Of a stretch of 64,000 nucleotides of DNA, positions 17,493 through 25,688 are shown in pieces. The stretch's first letter is position 1. Each line of letters starts with the position of its first letter. The notes beneath the pieces were generated by a model. That model made no database searches. It was not told where the DNA came from and worked only from the letters and a program-made list of their open reading frames with translations. The position numbers were made by a program, and so were the translations under genes. This DNA comes from Frigoribacterium sp. ACAM 257 (lineage in GTDB: Bacteria > Actinomycetota > Actinomycetes > Actinomycetales > Microbacteriaceae). The stretch is from positions 496,001 to 560,000 of the forward strand of contig NZ_VOLO01000002.1 of the NCBI RefSeq assembly GCF_007954365.1, in the 5' to 3' direction.

Positions 17493-19466
17493 TCATCGAA
17501 GGTCGATCGCCGTCGAGGTGGTGGGCTCCGGGCTGAGATCGGACACGCGCGCGAGCCCGTCGCGTCGACGGCGCCTGGCGATGTGGGCGGTCGCCGCACC
17601 GAGGACGAGGAGCCCACCGGCGAGGGAGATGCCCAAGGCGATGCCGCCCGGTGCGCTCCCGGTGAAGGCCAATGCAGTCGGCTCGACCGGCGCGGGCGGC
17701 TCGACGTGCGCCTCGACCCGGAACGACTCGGCGGTGTGGAACCGAGTGTCGGCGAACGCCGGCACGACCTGGTGGTCGTCGGCTCCCGCAGGTGTGCCGC
17801 CAGACGAGTAGACGAACGCGTAGCCGCCTGCCTCGGACGCCTCGATGCACTCGGTCTCGACCGACCCGTCCCCGGTCAGGGTCGTGGAGGCACGTCCCGC
17901 GACGAGGCCGTCGGCCTCGAGGTCGTCGACGTCGCCCAGTTCGGTGCCCTCGGCCGGCAGCTCGGCGAAGGGGCCGACGAGCAGCGTGTCGACCACCACC
18001 TCCTCGACCTCGGGGTTCCAGCCGCTCACCTCGAGCGAGTCGCTGACGCACGTGCCGGGCTCGACGACCGAGGCGCCCACCACGGTCGTGTCGATGTGCG
18101 GAGCCCAGGGGACGACGGTCGACTCGGTCGCCGTGCCGAACGCGGACCTCCAGCCCTGCAGTCGATCGCGGCCCTCCTCGACGGCGGTGTCGGCAGGGTC
18201 GATCGTCTCGACCCAGGTGTACCAGCCGCCGTCGGGGAGCTCGCAGCCCGGCGTCGTGTACGTGCCCGGGCCCTCCACCACCCGCAGTGCGACATCGCAG
18301 ACGACGGGCGCGTCGGCCGGCCAGTCGGCGGCCTCGACCGGGCGTTCGGAGAACGGGCCGAGGAGGCGGCTGCGCACCGTCACCGGGATCGGCGCCCAGC
18401 CTCCGTCGACCACGATGCGCCCCCACTCGGACAGGAGCCCCGCGCCCGGCTCCACGGCGAGTGCGAGCTGATCGGTGAGCACCGCGCCCCGCGCGGCGAC
18501 GGCGTCGCTCGTCACGGTCGAGACACGAGGGCGGAAGGGCAGGGGCGACAACGCGCTGGCGCTCGCGGTGCCCGTCGCCGTGACGCTCGCGCCCCCGGAG
18601 AAGAGGATCATCTGCGAGCCCGCGGCGCTGTTGCCCACCGTCATCACGCGGCCGTACGGCAGGTCGTCGAAGCGGGCCTCCACTCCGACGGTCATCTCGG
18701 GCAGGTCGCCGGTCGCCCGGAAGGACACCGTCTCGCCGTTCCGTGGCGAGGAGGCGGCGCTCCCGTCGTCGAAGACGGCGCCGGTCAGCGAGACGGCTCC
18801 CGAGAACGCGGGGTCGAGGACTGCCGGGCCTCCGGCCACGCCGTCGACGACGACGTCCGTGCGCAGCGTGCCGCTGCCGTCCGGCTGCAGGTCGACTGCC
18901 ATCGAGGCCGACACGGAGGTCGAGGCCTCACGGGCGGATTCGTCGAGCATCAGCTGCATCTTCTCCATGACGATCGGCCAGCGCTCGTTGGCGCGTCCTG
19001 CGTAGTAGCGCGCGCTCTTGCCGGCCAGGCCCGTGATGGTCCAGACGGCGAGCTGGCCGGCTGCCGCGGTGTCCTGGTCGTCGGTGCCGGCCCAGGTGCG
19101 TGCGATGTAGGCGAGCCGTGCGTGGTCGTCACTCGAGATGTCGAAGACGTCGGGTCCGGTCGCGGTGTCGTACTCGTTGCCCACCGGCGAGGACTTGCCG
19201 GCCTCGAGGCAGAAGGCCTTGCGGCCGTCGGCGAGGAGGTACGTACCGAGGTACGAGACGCCGTCGCCCCGCCAGAGGTACCCGGTGCCGAGACCCGTCG
19301 AGGTCACGGCCCTCGCGGGGGAGGCGAAGCCGAGCGGTGCGACGAGCACCGCCACGAGGAGGAGCAGGAGGGGAAGGAGCAGATGATGGTGTGCCCGTGG
19401 TGGGGCGGTCTGAGGTGTCATGCGACGACGATGACGGGGAGCGGGAGGGAGGGGCTCGCTCGTCAC
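17493..19466 (-). CDS. Sortase-anchored surface protein with thioester (TQXA) domain
   Basis: A 657-residue cell-wall protein. A signal peptide ends near residue 53 (ASPARA). The N-terminal domain carries the paired thioester signature: Cys86 in AFCLEAG and Gln138 in AAGQLAVW, which fits the (Y/F)C-x-E and TQxA(I/V)W motifs of domains that form an internal Cys-Gln thioester and can bind host amines covalently. Two related beta modules follow, marked by LLGPFSERP near 363 and LLVGPFAELP near 492. The C-terminus has the sortase-type motif LAFTG (599-603), a hydrophobic helix and RRRRR. Start codon is uncertain: GTG 19466 or ATG 19421. No sortase is encoded in the window. Confidence 0.85.
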   Translation of the reverse strand: MTSEPLPPAPRHRRRMTPQTAPPRAHHHLLLPLLLLLVAVLVAPLGFASPARAVTSTGLGTGYLWRGDGVSYLGTYLLADGRKAFCLEAGKSSPVGNEYDTATGPDVFDISSDDHARLAYIARTWAGTDDQDTAAAGQLAVWTITGLAGKSARYYAGRANERWPIVMEKMQLMLDESAREASTSVSASMAVDLQPDGSGTLRTDVVVDGVAGGPAVLDPAFSGAVSLTGAVFDDGSAASSPRNGETVSFRATGDLPEMTVGVEARFDDLPYGRVMTVGNSAAGSQMILFSGGASVTATGTASASALSPLPFRPRVSTVTSDAVAARGAVLTDQLALAVEPGAGLLSEWGRIVVDGGWAPIPVTVRSRLLGPFSERPVEAADWPADAPVVCDVALRVVEGPGTYTTPGCELPDGGWYTWVETIDPADTAVEEGRDRLQGWRSAFGTATESTVVPWAPHIDTTVVGASVVEPGTCVSDSLEVSGWNPEVEEVVVDTLLVGPFAELPAEGTELGDVDDLEADGLVAGRASTTLTGDGSVETECIEASEAGGYAFVYSSGGTPAGADDHQVVPAFADTRFHTAESFRVEAHVEPPAPVEPTALAFTGSAPGGIALGISLAGGLLVLGAATAHIARRRRRDGLARVSDLSPEPTTSTAIDLR

Positions 19467-19552
19467 CGCCCGCTGTGGACGGCACGGGACGAGGCCGCGT
19501 CAGGGGAGGAAGGAGCCCCCCGCCTCTTCAGCGGCTGATGTGCCCGCCGGTA

Positions 19553-19612
19553 CCGACGCGAAAGCGACGAAGGTCCGCGATGTTCCGCGGAGCTTCGTCG
19601 CTTTCGCGTCGG
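19553..19612. terminator. Long hairpin (family S, copy 2)
   Basis: Perfect 20-base arms (19553-19572 and 19593-19612) with a further inner stem (19574-19579 with 19586-19591). It lies just after the stop of the minus-strand small-protein operon and upstream of the surface-protein gene, and is likely a terminator for the small-protein operon. The arms contain the same GCGAAAGCGACGAA as the hairpin at 3107-3162. Confidence 0.7.
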
Positions 19613-19933
19613 TCAGGCCGCATCACGCGGCGAGCCGCCGGTGGGACCGTCGTTGCCGTTGCCGTTGCCGAGGCTCGGGAGAACGGTCTCGCCGGCGACG
19701 GCGTCGTTCGTGACGATCTGCGGGCTCTCTTGCTCAGGTGAATCGTCGCCGGGCTTGGTCTTGCGCTCTGTCCGATCGCGCCGGAGAGCGCACGCGACGA
19801 TGCAGATCAGGGCTGCCGCGATGGCGATGCCGACACTGATCGACCCGCCAGGTCGAAGGGCAGCCGCCGCTGCCTGCAAGATCGCGACCGCCGCGACGAC
19901 GGCGAGGAAGATCTGAAGCTCGAGACGCGTCAT
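19613..19933 (-). CDS. Small two-helix membrane protein with NDAVAGETVLP tail
   Basis: A 106-residue protein with two hydrophobic helices (IFLAVVAAVAILQAAAAAL and VGIAIAAALICIVACAL), a basic stop-transfer RRDRTERK, and a soluble tail of about 50 residues. The tail, from QIVTNDAVAGETVLP to GNDGPTGGSPR, is nearly identical to the one in the 77-residue protein at 20577-20810, and the DNA is also nearly identical (about 115 bp with a 6-nt insertion). It begins 2 nt after the stop of the secreted-peptide gene, so both are one operon. Membrane location next to a small exported peptide suggests an immunity or transport role; this is inference. Family not recognised. Confidence 0.7.
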   Translation of the reverse strand: MTRLELQIFLAVVAAVAILQAAAAALRPGGSISVGIAIAAALICIVACALRRDRTERKTKPGDDSPEQESPQIVTNDAVAGETVLPSLGNGNGNDGPTGGSPRDAA

Positions 19934-19935
19934 GG

Positions 19936-20334
19936 TCAGATCATCGAGTAGAAGTTGTTCTCGAAGCCTGTCATGAAGATCGGGCCCCCGACCACGCCGA
20001 GGGCGCCCATGGCTGCCGTGCGAACTTTCCACTTGACGTTCTGGTACTCCTGGTTGCGCAGGCCGGCGTAGTAGGCCTTCTCGCCGGCTGCCGTCCCCAT
20101 GCCGTAGTACGAGCCCCCCACGGCGATCGCGGCCATGACGATCGCGATGATCGGAACCGCAGCTGTCTCCGCGTCGTTGGCCTCAGGGGCGGCGGTCTCG
20201 GGAGCCACCGAGACAGAGGCCTCGGCGACTGGGCCCTGAGTTGCGGCCTGCGCCGAGACAGCATTCGTCACGACGAGACACGTCGAGAGGGCAATCGTGA
20301 GACCAGTGGTAGCGAGTGTGGAGCCTGCAGACAT
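19936..20334 (-). CDS. Small secreted glycine-rich protein
   Basis: A 132-residue precursor. A signal peptide (about residues 8-30, LATTGLTIALSTCLVVTNAVSAQA) is followed by an acidic Ala/Glu/Pro stretch, then a hydrophobic and glycine-rich section (VPIIAIVMAAIAVGGSYYGMG) and a C-terminal part ending GVVGGPIFMTGFENNFYSMI. A GAGGAC ribosome binding site precedes the ATG. The mature part looks like a small membrane-active or surface peptide; a bacteriocin-like role is possible but no bacteriocin family is recognised. It is co-transcribed with the two-helix membrane protein. The upstream region (20395-20430) is unusually AT-rich for this genome. Confidence 0.65.
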   Translation of the reverse strand: MSAGSTLATTGLTIALSTCLVVTNAVSAQAATQGPVAEASVSVAPETAAPEANDAETAAVPIIAIVMAAIAVGGSYYGMGTAAGEKAYYAGLRNQEYQNVKWKVRTAAMGALGVVGGPIFMTGFENNFYSMI

Positions 20335-20525
20335 GAACGTCCTCGTTCCGATTCAGGTGGACGGTCCATTTGTCGGACCGGTTCCCAGACCCTCGCAAAC
20401 AAAATGTCACATTGTCAAGTATCAATTACATCGGAAGTGACGTGCTGAGGCTGGGTGCCCCGAGGCCTTGGGCGAGAGGTGTAGCGGCGGGTTCTGCTGG
20501 GCCCTTCAATGAGCGCGGATACGAC

Positions 20526-20560
20526 GACGCCCGCCAACCGCTGTGCGGTGGGCGGGCGTC
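20526..20560 (-). terminator. Hairpin downstream of the 77-residue protein gene
   Basis: 15-base arms GACGCCCGCCAACCG (20526-20540) and CGGTGGGCGGGCGTC (20546-20560) pair with one mismatch around a 5-base loop, 17 bp past the stop codon. Confidence 0.7.
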
Positions 20561-20576
20561 GCGGTGGTGCTGCGCG

Positions 20577-20810
20577 CTACTCGGTCTCGTCGAGGTCGAC
20601 GTCCTGGTCGTCGAGGTCGTTCTCGGCGAGGCTCGGCTCGGCCTCACGCGGCGAGCCGCCGGTGGGGCCGTCGTTGCCGTCGCCGAGGCCCGGCAGCACG
20701 GTCTCGCCGGCGACCGCGTCGTTCGTGACGATCTGCTGGCTCTCCTCGAACTGGGTCTCCTCGTCGTAGGGCTCGTCGCCCGAGGATGCGGGGGTCTGGG
20801 TGTCGCTCAT
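20577..20810 (-). CDS. Small acidic protein with NDAVAGETVLP motif
   Basis: A 77-residue, strongly acidic protein without membrane helix or signal peptide. GAAGGAC precedes the ATG by a good distance. Its middle third (QQIVTNDAVAGETVLP, then GNDGPTGGSPRE) is shared with the tail of the membrane protein at 19613-19933; its C-terminus (SLAENDLDDQDVDLDETE) is not. The near-identical DNA in the shared part points to a fairly recent duplication or conversion, with different sequences fused on either side. Function unknown; short, disordered and acidic, it could be a modified-peptide precursor, a binding partner or an immunity factor. Confidence 0.65.
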   Translation of the reverse strand: MSDTQTPASSGDEPYDEETQFEESQQIVTNDAVAGETVLPGLGDGNDGPTGGSPREAEPSLAENDLDDQDVDLDETE

Positions 20811-20858
20811 GGTGCGTCCTTCCGATCGGTGGTGCGGTACTCCTGGTGGGGGAGCGGC

Positions 20859-21269
20859 TCAGGCCAGGCCGAGCTGCTGCATCAGGCCGGCCTCGTCGGT
20901 GGCGCCCCAGCGCTCGACGAGCAGGCCGTCGTCGTCGAAGCGACCGACCTGGATGCCGCGCACCGTGAAGCTCTTGCCCGTGGCCTGGTGGCCTTGGAAC
21001 GGCCCGGTGTGCGTTCCCTTGATCGTGAAGACCGCCGTGACGTTCTCGTCGTCGGCGACGAGCGTCTCGACGCCCAGGTCGGCGTCGGGGAACGCGGTGA
21101 AGAAGTCGCGCCAGAACGCCTTGATGCCCTCGACGCCCGCGGGTGCGCCCGGCGCCGGGTCGTGGTCGACGACGGCGGCGTGGAAGCCCTCGCCGAGTCG
21201 GTCGATCTCGCGGGCGGTCAGGATCTCGCCGAGCAGCTGCTGGGTGGCGACGTTCTTGTCTTTCGACAT
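20859..21269 (-). CDS. SnoaL-like ester cyclase family protein
   Basis: A 136-residue protein with the NTF2-like SnoaL pattern: a first helix, GVEGIKAFWRDFFTAFPDADL, then strands around DDENVTAVFTIKGTHTGPFQGHQATGKSFTVRGIQVGRFDDDGLLVERW. In polyketide pathways such proteins catalyse aldol ring closure, but many single-copy relatives in bacteria have unknown roles and no polyketide genes are near. The substrate cannot be predicted. The ATG at 21269 has a weak upstream GAGA. Confidence 0.85.
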   Translation of the reverse strand: MSKDKNVATQQLLGEILTAREIDRLGEGFHAAVVDHDPAPGAPAGVEGIKAFWRDFFTAFPDADLGVETLVADDENVTAVFTIKGTHTGPFQGHQATGKSFTVRGIQVGRFDDDGLLVERWGATDEAGLMQQLGLA

Positions 21270-21373
21270 CTCGTTCTCCGTGTCTCTCGTGTGTGTCAGG
21301 TGGTTCCCGTCTACTCCCGCCCCGTGCCCCGGCCCCTGCGGAGCTTCACAGGGAACGAGCGCCGGGATCGTGC

Positions 21374-23107
21374 TCAGACGGCCGTGAGCAGGTGGTTCTC
21401 CTCGACCGCCTCCAGCGCGAGCACCTTGTAGCCCTCGCCCTCGAAGAACACCGTCATGCGGTCGCCCTCGGTGCTCATCACCGTGCCCTCGCCCCAGGCA
21501 GGGTGCGAGACGCGGGTGTCGGGGTCGAAGAGGGGAGCGTGCTCCGGGTCGTCGACCCGCGCCTCCTCGGCGTCGGCCGGGCGGTCCGGCTCGGCCGCGG
21601 CGGCACGGCAGTCGTCGCAGTTGCCGCAGCGCTCGGGCGCCTCCTCGCCGAAGTAGCCGAGCAGGAACCTCCGCCGACAGCCGTGCGACTCGGCGTACGT
21701 GCGCATCATCTCGATGCGCGACTTCTCGACCCGCTCGCGTCCCTCGGCGATCTGGCGCGCCTCCTCGGCCGCCTCCTTCGACCCGAGATCGGTCGTGACC
21801 TCGTAGCCCGCCTTGGTCTCGGCGGCGACGCCCGCCTCGAGCAGCAGGTCGACGAGTCGCGAGACCTGCCGCGGCTTGAGCCCGGTCGCCTCGGTGATCA
21901 CGGTGCGCTTCACCGGACCCGAGGAGGCGCGGATCGCCTCGTGCACCCGCCGCAGCTCGGCTCGTGACGGCAGCCCCGCCGCGAAGAACGACCGCAGCGA
22001 CAGGTCCTCTGCCCGGTAGTGCAGGGTCGCGTCGGCGGGTTCGCCGTCACGCCCGGCGCGCCCGATCTCTTGGTAGTAGGCGTCGAGCGACTCGGGCACG
22101 TCGGCGTGCACGACGAACCGGACGTCGGGCTTGTCGATGCCCATGCCGAAGGCGCTCGTGGCGACGATCACGTTGATCTCGCCGGCGTGGAACCGCTCGT
22201 GCAGGGCACCCCGCTCAGCCGAGCGGAGGCCCGCGTGGTACGCCTCGACGGTGCGGTCGGGGCAGCGCTCGCCGATCTCGTCGGCGTAGCGCTCGCTCTC
22301 CTTGCGGGTGGCGACGTAGACGATGCCGGGCGTCGTGAGCTCGGCGACCTGCTCGACGATCGCGCGGCGCTTCTCGGCCTCGTCTTCGTGGCGGTGCACG
22401 GCGAGCGACAGGTTCGGGCGGTCGAAGCCGCGGCTGATCACGAGCGGGTCGCGCAGCCGCAGCCGCTCGATCACCTCGTCACGCACCGGTCCGGAGCCGG
22501 TCGCCGTCAGCGCGAGCACAGGGGGTCGGCCCAGCCGCTCGACGATCTCGCCGAGGTGCAGGTAGTCGGGCCGGAAGTCGTGGCCCCACGACGACACGCA
22601 GTGCGCCTCGTCGACGACCAGCAGGGCCACGCCCGCGCGCGCCAGCCGCTCGACCGTCTCGTCGCGGGCCAGCTGCTCGGGGGCCAGGAACACGTAGGTG
22701 ACCTCGCCGGCGTCGACGCGCCCCCAGCTCTCGTCGTTCTCGTCGTCGGTGTGGCCCGAGTTGACGTCGACGGCGGGCGGGGCGTCGGGGTGCCCGACGA
22801 GCCCCGCGACCTGGTCGGCCTGCAGCGCGATCAGCGGCGAGACGACGGCGGTCGGGCCGCCGAGCAGCGCGCCCGCTACCTGGTAGATCGCGCTCTTGCC
22901 GAAGCCCGTGGGCATGATGCCGAACGTGTCGCGGCCGCCGAGGAGCGACTCGACCGCCTCGACCTGGGCGGGCTTGAGGTCGTCCCACTCGAAGAGGCGG
23001 GCGGCGACGTCGGCGATGCGGTCGCGATCGGTGTTGCCGTCGGTGCTGCGGGTGCTGCGGGTGCTGCGGGTGCTGCGGGTGCTGCGGGCGGTGCGGGTGG
23101 TGGTCAT
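21374..23107 (-). CDS. recQ: RecQ family ATP-dependent DNA helicase
   Basis: A 577-residue 3'-5' helicase. Motif 0 is [13 protein letters not shown], Walker A is [12 protein letters not shown], motif II is [19 protein letters not shown], motif [13 protein letters not shown], and motifs V-VI are [23 protein letters not shown] and [13 protein letters not shown] zinc-binding cluster ([12 protein letters not shown] through CGNCDDC) marks a RecQ C-terminal domain; there is no clear HRDC domain. The N-terminus has a run of five Ser-Thr-Arg triplets encoded by 9-nt repeats. GAGGACG lies before the ATG at 23107. A further open stretch upstream (to 23194) lacks support. Confidence 0.93.
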   Translation of the reverse strand: MTTTRTARSTRSTRSTRSTRSTDGNTDRDRIADVAARLFEWDDLKPAQVEAVESLLGGRDTFGIMPTGFGKSAIYQVAGALLGGPTAVVSPLIALQADQVAGLVGHPDAPPAVDVNSGHTDDENDESWGRVDAGEVTYVFLAPEQLARDETVERLARAGVALLVVDEAHCVSSWGHDFRPDYLHLGEIVERLGRPPVLALTATGSGPVRDEVIERLRLRDPLVISRGFDRPNLSLAVHRHEDEAEKRRAIVEQVAELTTPGIVYVATRKESERYADEIGERCPDRTVEAYHAGLRSAERGALHERFHAGEINVIVATSAFGMGIDKPDVRFVVHADVPESLDAYYQEIGRAGRDGEPADATLHYRAEDLSLRSFFAAGLPSRAELRRVHEAIRASSGPVKRTVITEATGLKPRQVSRLVDLLLEAGVAAETKAGYEVTTDLGSKEAAEEARQIAEGRERVEKSRIEMMRTYAESHGCRRRFLLGYFGEEAPERCGNCDDCRAAAAEPDRPADAEEARVDDPEHAPLFDPDTRVSHPAWGEGTVMSTEGDRMTVFFEGEGYKVLALEAVEENHLLTAV

Positions 23108-23423
23108 GCGACGTCCTCGTGGTGCGTCCCGGCGCCGGAGCGCGCCGAGACGGTCCATACGATGCCGGGGGCCACCGACACGCGCGTCGTCCACAGGGGA
23201 TCGGCAGAGACTCCTCCCCCTCCGTACCCCGGGGCCGGGAGAGTACCCCTCCGCGCCTCCTCGGGTCCGCCCCCGGGAGGGGCCCGGAGGCCAGGCGCTA
23301 GGCTGGCCGAGGCCTGTTCGTCCCGACGTCGAGACAGACGCGAGGTGGGCGACGAGGCCGGTGCCGACTCGGTCGGCAGCCCCTCCAGAGCACTGGCGCA
23401 GCGATGCGGATTGGAAGAACAGC
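23108..23423. other. Divergent recQ-sucC intergenic region
   Basis: This 316-bp region carries no convincing gene. It separates recQ (-) from sucC (+), and should hold both promoters and a leader of about 110 nt for sucC. I see one plausible -10 box (TAGGCT, 23299-23304) and a GCGCCTCCT copy at 23253, but no strong -35, hairpin or riboswitch-like fold. Confidence 0.5.
23299..23304 (+). promoter_or_regulatory. Candidate -10 box for sucCD
   Basis: TAGGCT lies about 120 nt upstream of the sucC GTG, giving a leader of roughly 110 nt. No good -35 is seen, so the assignment is tentative. Confidence 0.35.
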
Positions 23424-24587
23424 GTGGATCTTTTCGAGTACCAGGCCAGGGACTTGTTCGAGTCCTACGGCGTGCCCGTCCTGCCGGGAGTCGTCGCCGA
23501 CACCCCGCAAGAGGCGCGAGCCGCAGCCGAGCAGATGGGCGGCGTGACCGTCGTCAAGGCCCAGGTCAAGGTCGGTGGCCGAGGCAAGGCCGGCGGCGTC
23601 AAGGTCGCGAAGAACCCGGACGACGCAGAGGCCGCGGCCGAGGCGATCCTCGGGCTCGACATCAAGGGCCACGTCGTCAAGCGCGTGATGGTCGCCGGCG
23701 GCGCGCAGATCGCCCAGGAGTTCTACTTCTCGGTGCTGCTCGACCGGGCGAACCGCTCGTACCTCTCGCTCTGCAGCGTGGAGGGCGGCATGGAGATCGA
23801 GCAGCTCGCCGTCGAGAAGCCCGAGGCCCTCGCTCGCGTCGAGGTCGACCCGCTCGCGGGCATCGACCTCGCGAAGGCAGAGGAGATCGCCCGTGCAGGC
23901 GGGTTCCCCGACGAGCTCGTCTCGAAGGTCGCCCCCGTGCTCGTCAAGCTGTACGAGGTCTACGCCGGCGAGGACGCGACGCTCGTCGAGGTCAACCCGC
24001 TCGTGCTGACCGAGCAGGGCGACATCGTCGCCCTCGACGGCAAGGTCACGATCGACGAGAACGCCGACTTCCGCCACCCCGACCACGCCGACCTCGAGGA
24101 CGCCGACGCGGCGGACCCGCTAGAGGCCAAGGCGAAGGCCGCAGGGCTCAACTACGTGAAGCTCGACGGCGAGGTCGGCATCATCGGCAACGGCGCAGGG
24201 CTCGTCATGTCGACCCTCGACGTCGTCGCCTACGCCGGCGAGGCACACGGCGGCGTCAAGCCCGCCAACTTCCTCGACATCGGCGGCGGAGCGAGCGCCG
24301 AGGTCATGGCCGCCGGCCTCGACGTCATCCTCGGCGACGAGCAGGTCAAGAGCGTCTTCGTCAACGTCTTCGGCGGCATCACCGCCTGCGACGCCGTGGC
24401 GAACGGCATCGTCTCGGCCCTGGGCATCCTCGGCGACGCGGCCACCAAGCCGCTCGTCGTCCGCCTCGACGGCAACGCCGTCGACGAGGGCCGACGGATC
24501 CTGGCGGAGGCGGCGCACCCGCTGGTCACCGTCGTCGCGACCATGGACGAGGCTGCCGACAAGGCCGCCGAACTGGCTTCGAAGTAA
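23424..24587 (+). CDS. sucC: Succinyl-CoA synthetase (ADP-forming) beta subunit
   Basis: A 387-residue beta subunit of the TCA-cycle enzyme that makes ATP from succinyl-CoA. It starts with the family-typical [22 protein letters not shown] and has the ATP-grasp core ([17 protein letters not shown]), [22 protein letters not shown], the [17 protein letters not shown] beta-alpha unit and [20 protein letters not shown]. The GTG at 23424 gives the usual N-terminus; the open frame upstream is spurious. The sucD gene follows after 17 bp, with a GGGACAG ribosome binding site. Confidence 0.97.
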   Translation: MDLFEYQARDLFESYGVPVLPGVVADTPQEARAAAEQMGGVTVVKAQVKVGGRGKAGGVKVAKNPDDAEAAAEAILGLDIKGHVVKRVMVAGGAQIAQEFYFSVLLDRANRSYLSLCSVEGGMEIEQLAVEKPEALARVEVDPLAGIDLAKAEEIARAGGFPDELVSKVAPVLVKLYEVYAGEDATLVEVNPLVLTEQGDIVALDGKVTIDENADFRHPDHADLEDADAADPLEAKAKAAGLNYVKLDGEVGIIGNGAGLVMSTLDVVAYAGEAHGGVKPANFLDIGGGASAEVMAAGLDVILGDEQVKSVFVNVFGGITACDAVANGIVSALGILGDAATKPLVVRLDGNAVDEGRRILAEAAHPLVTVVATMDEAADKAAELASK

Positions 24588-24604
24588 AGGGACAGAGCAC
24601 AACC

Positions 24605-25492
24605 ATGTCGATCTTCCTCAACAAGGACAGCAAGGTCATCGTCCAGGGCATCACCGGCGGCGAGGGCACCAAGCACACGGCGCTCATGCTGAAGGCGGGC
24701 ACCCAGGTCGTCGGCGGCGTCAACGCCCGCAAGGCCGGCACGACCGTCACCCACGGCGACGTCACCCTGCCCGTCTTCGGCACGGTCGCCGAGGCGATCA
24801 CCGAGACCGGCGCCGACGTCTCGATCGTCTTCGTGCCGCCGGCGTTCGCGAAGGACGCCGTCGTCGAGGCCGTCGAGGCGGGCATCCCGCTCGTCGTCGT
24901 CATCACCGAGGGCATCCCCGCACAGGACGCGGCGGAGTTCTGGGCGCTCGCGAAGTCGAAGGGCGGCGCCACCCGCATCATCGGCCCGAACTGCCCCGGC
25001 ATCATCACGCCGGGCGAGTCGCTCGTGGGCATCACGCCGGCGAACATCACCGGCGCCGGCCCGATCGGCCTCGTCTCGAAGTCGGGCACCCTGACCTACC
25101 AGATGATGTTCGAGCTGCGCGACCTCGGCTTCTCGACCGCCATCGGCATCGGCGGCGACCCGGTCATCGGCACGACGCACATCGACGCCCTCGAGGCGTT
25201 CGAGGCCGACCCCGACACCAAGGCGATCGTGATGATCGGCGAGATCGGCGGCGACGCAGAAGAGCGTGCGGCCGACTACATCAAGGCGCACGTGACGAAG
25301 CCGGTCGTCGGCTACGTCGCGGGCTTCACCGCTCCAGAGGGCAAGACGATGGGCCACGCCGGCGCCATCGTCTCCGGCTCGGCCGGCACGGCCCAGGCCA
25401 AGAAGGAGGCGCTCGAGGCCGCCGGGGTCAAGGTCGGCAAGACGCCGAGCGAGACCGCGGCCCTGCTGCGCGAGGTGTACGCGGCCCTCTGA
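24605..25492 (+). CDS. sucD: Succinyl-CoA synthetase alpha subunit
   Basis: A 295-residue alpha subunit. It opens with [24 protein letters not shown], then the CoA-binding region and [19 protein letters not shown]. It contains [13 protein letters not shown] and [11 protein letters not shown], and near the C-terminus [13 protein letters not shown] with the histidine that is phosphorylated in catalysis. Together with sucC it forms the complete enzyme. No terminator is obvious before the next gene's promoter at 25675. Confidence 0.97.
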   Translation: MSIFLNKDSKVIVQGITGGEGTKHTALMLKAGTQVVGGVNARKAGTTVTHGDVTLPVFGTVAEAITETGADVSIVFVPPAFAKDAVVEAVEAGIPLVVVITEGIPAQDAAEFWALAKSKGGATRIIGPNCPGIITPGESLVGITPANITGAGPIGLVSKSGTLTYQMMFELRDLGFSTAIGIGGDPVIGTTHIDALEAFEADPDTKAIVMIGEIGGDAEERAADYIKAHVTKPVVGYVAGFTAPEGKTMGHAGAIVSGSAGTAQAKKEALEAAGVKVGKTPSETAALLREVYAAL

Positions 25493-25674
25493 GGTCGTCG
25501 CGCGGTGCCGTGACCGGCATCGCGCCTCCTGGGCGGGCGTGTTCGTCCGGCTCGGTCCATCACGACGGACCGCGGTCGACGCACACGCCCGCCTTCGTGC
25601 GTGCCCGGCCGCGCGGCTCGGCACGGGACGTCGGCTGCTCGGCACGGCACGTCGGCCGCCCAGCGGCCCGGCGG

Positions 25675-25680
25675 TACAGT
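25675..25680 (+). promoter_or_regulatory. -10 box (TACAGT) for leaderless DUF6350 mRNA
   Basis: TACAGT ends 8 nt before the ATG at 25689, with no ribosome binding site between. Confidence 0.5.
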
Positions 25681-25688
25681 CGTGCCCG

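Noticed and set aside
16111-18426. Large minus-strand frame spanning the end of the ATPase gene and the surface-protein gene
   Set aside because: It overlaps two well-supported genes in wrong frames and its product is Arg/Gly-rich low complexity.
19936-20334. Named bacteriocin class for the small secreted protein
   Set aside because: The GGSYYGMG stretch recalls pediocin-like YGNG sequence, but there is no double-Gly leader, no cysteine pair and no dedicated transporter next to it, so no class is claimed.
20859-21269. Polyketide cyclase of a biosynthetic cluster
   Set aside because: SnoaL-like family assignment is fair, but no polyketide synthase or other biosynthetic gene is near.
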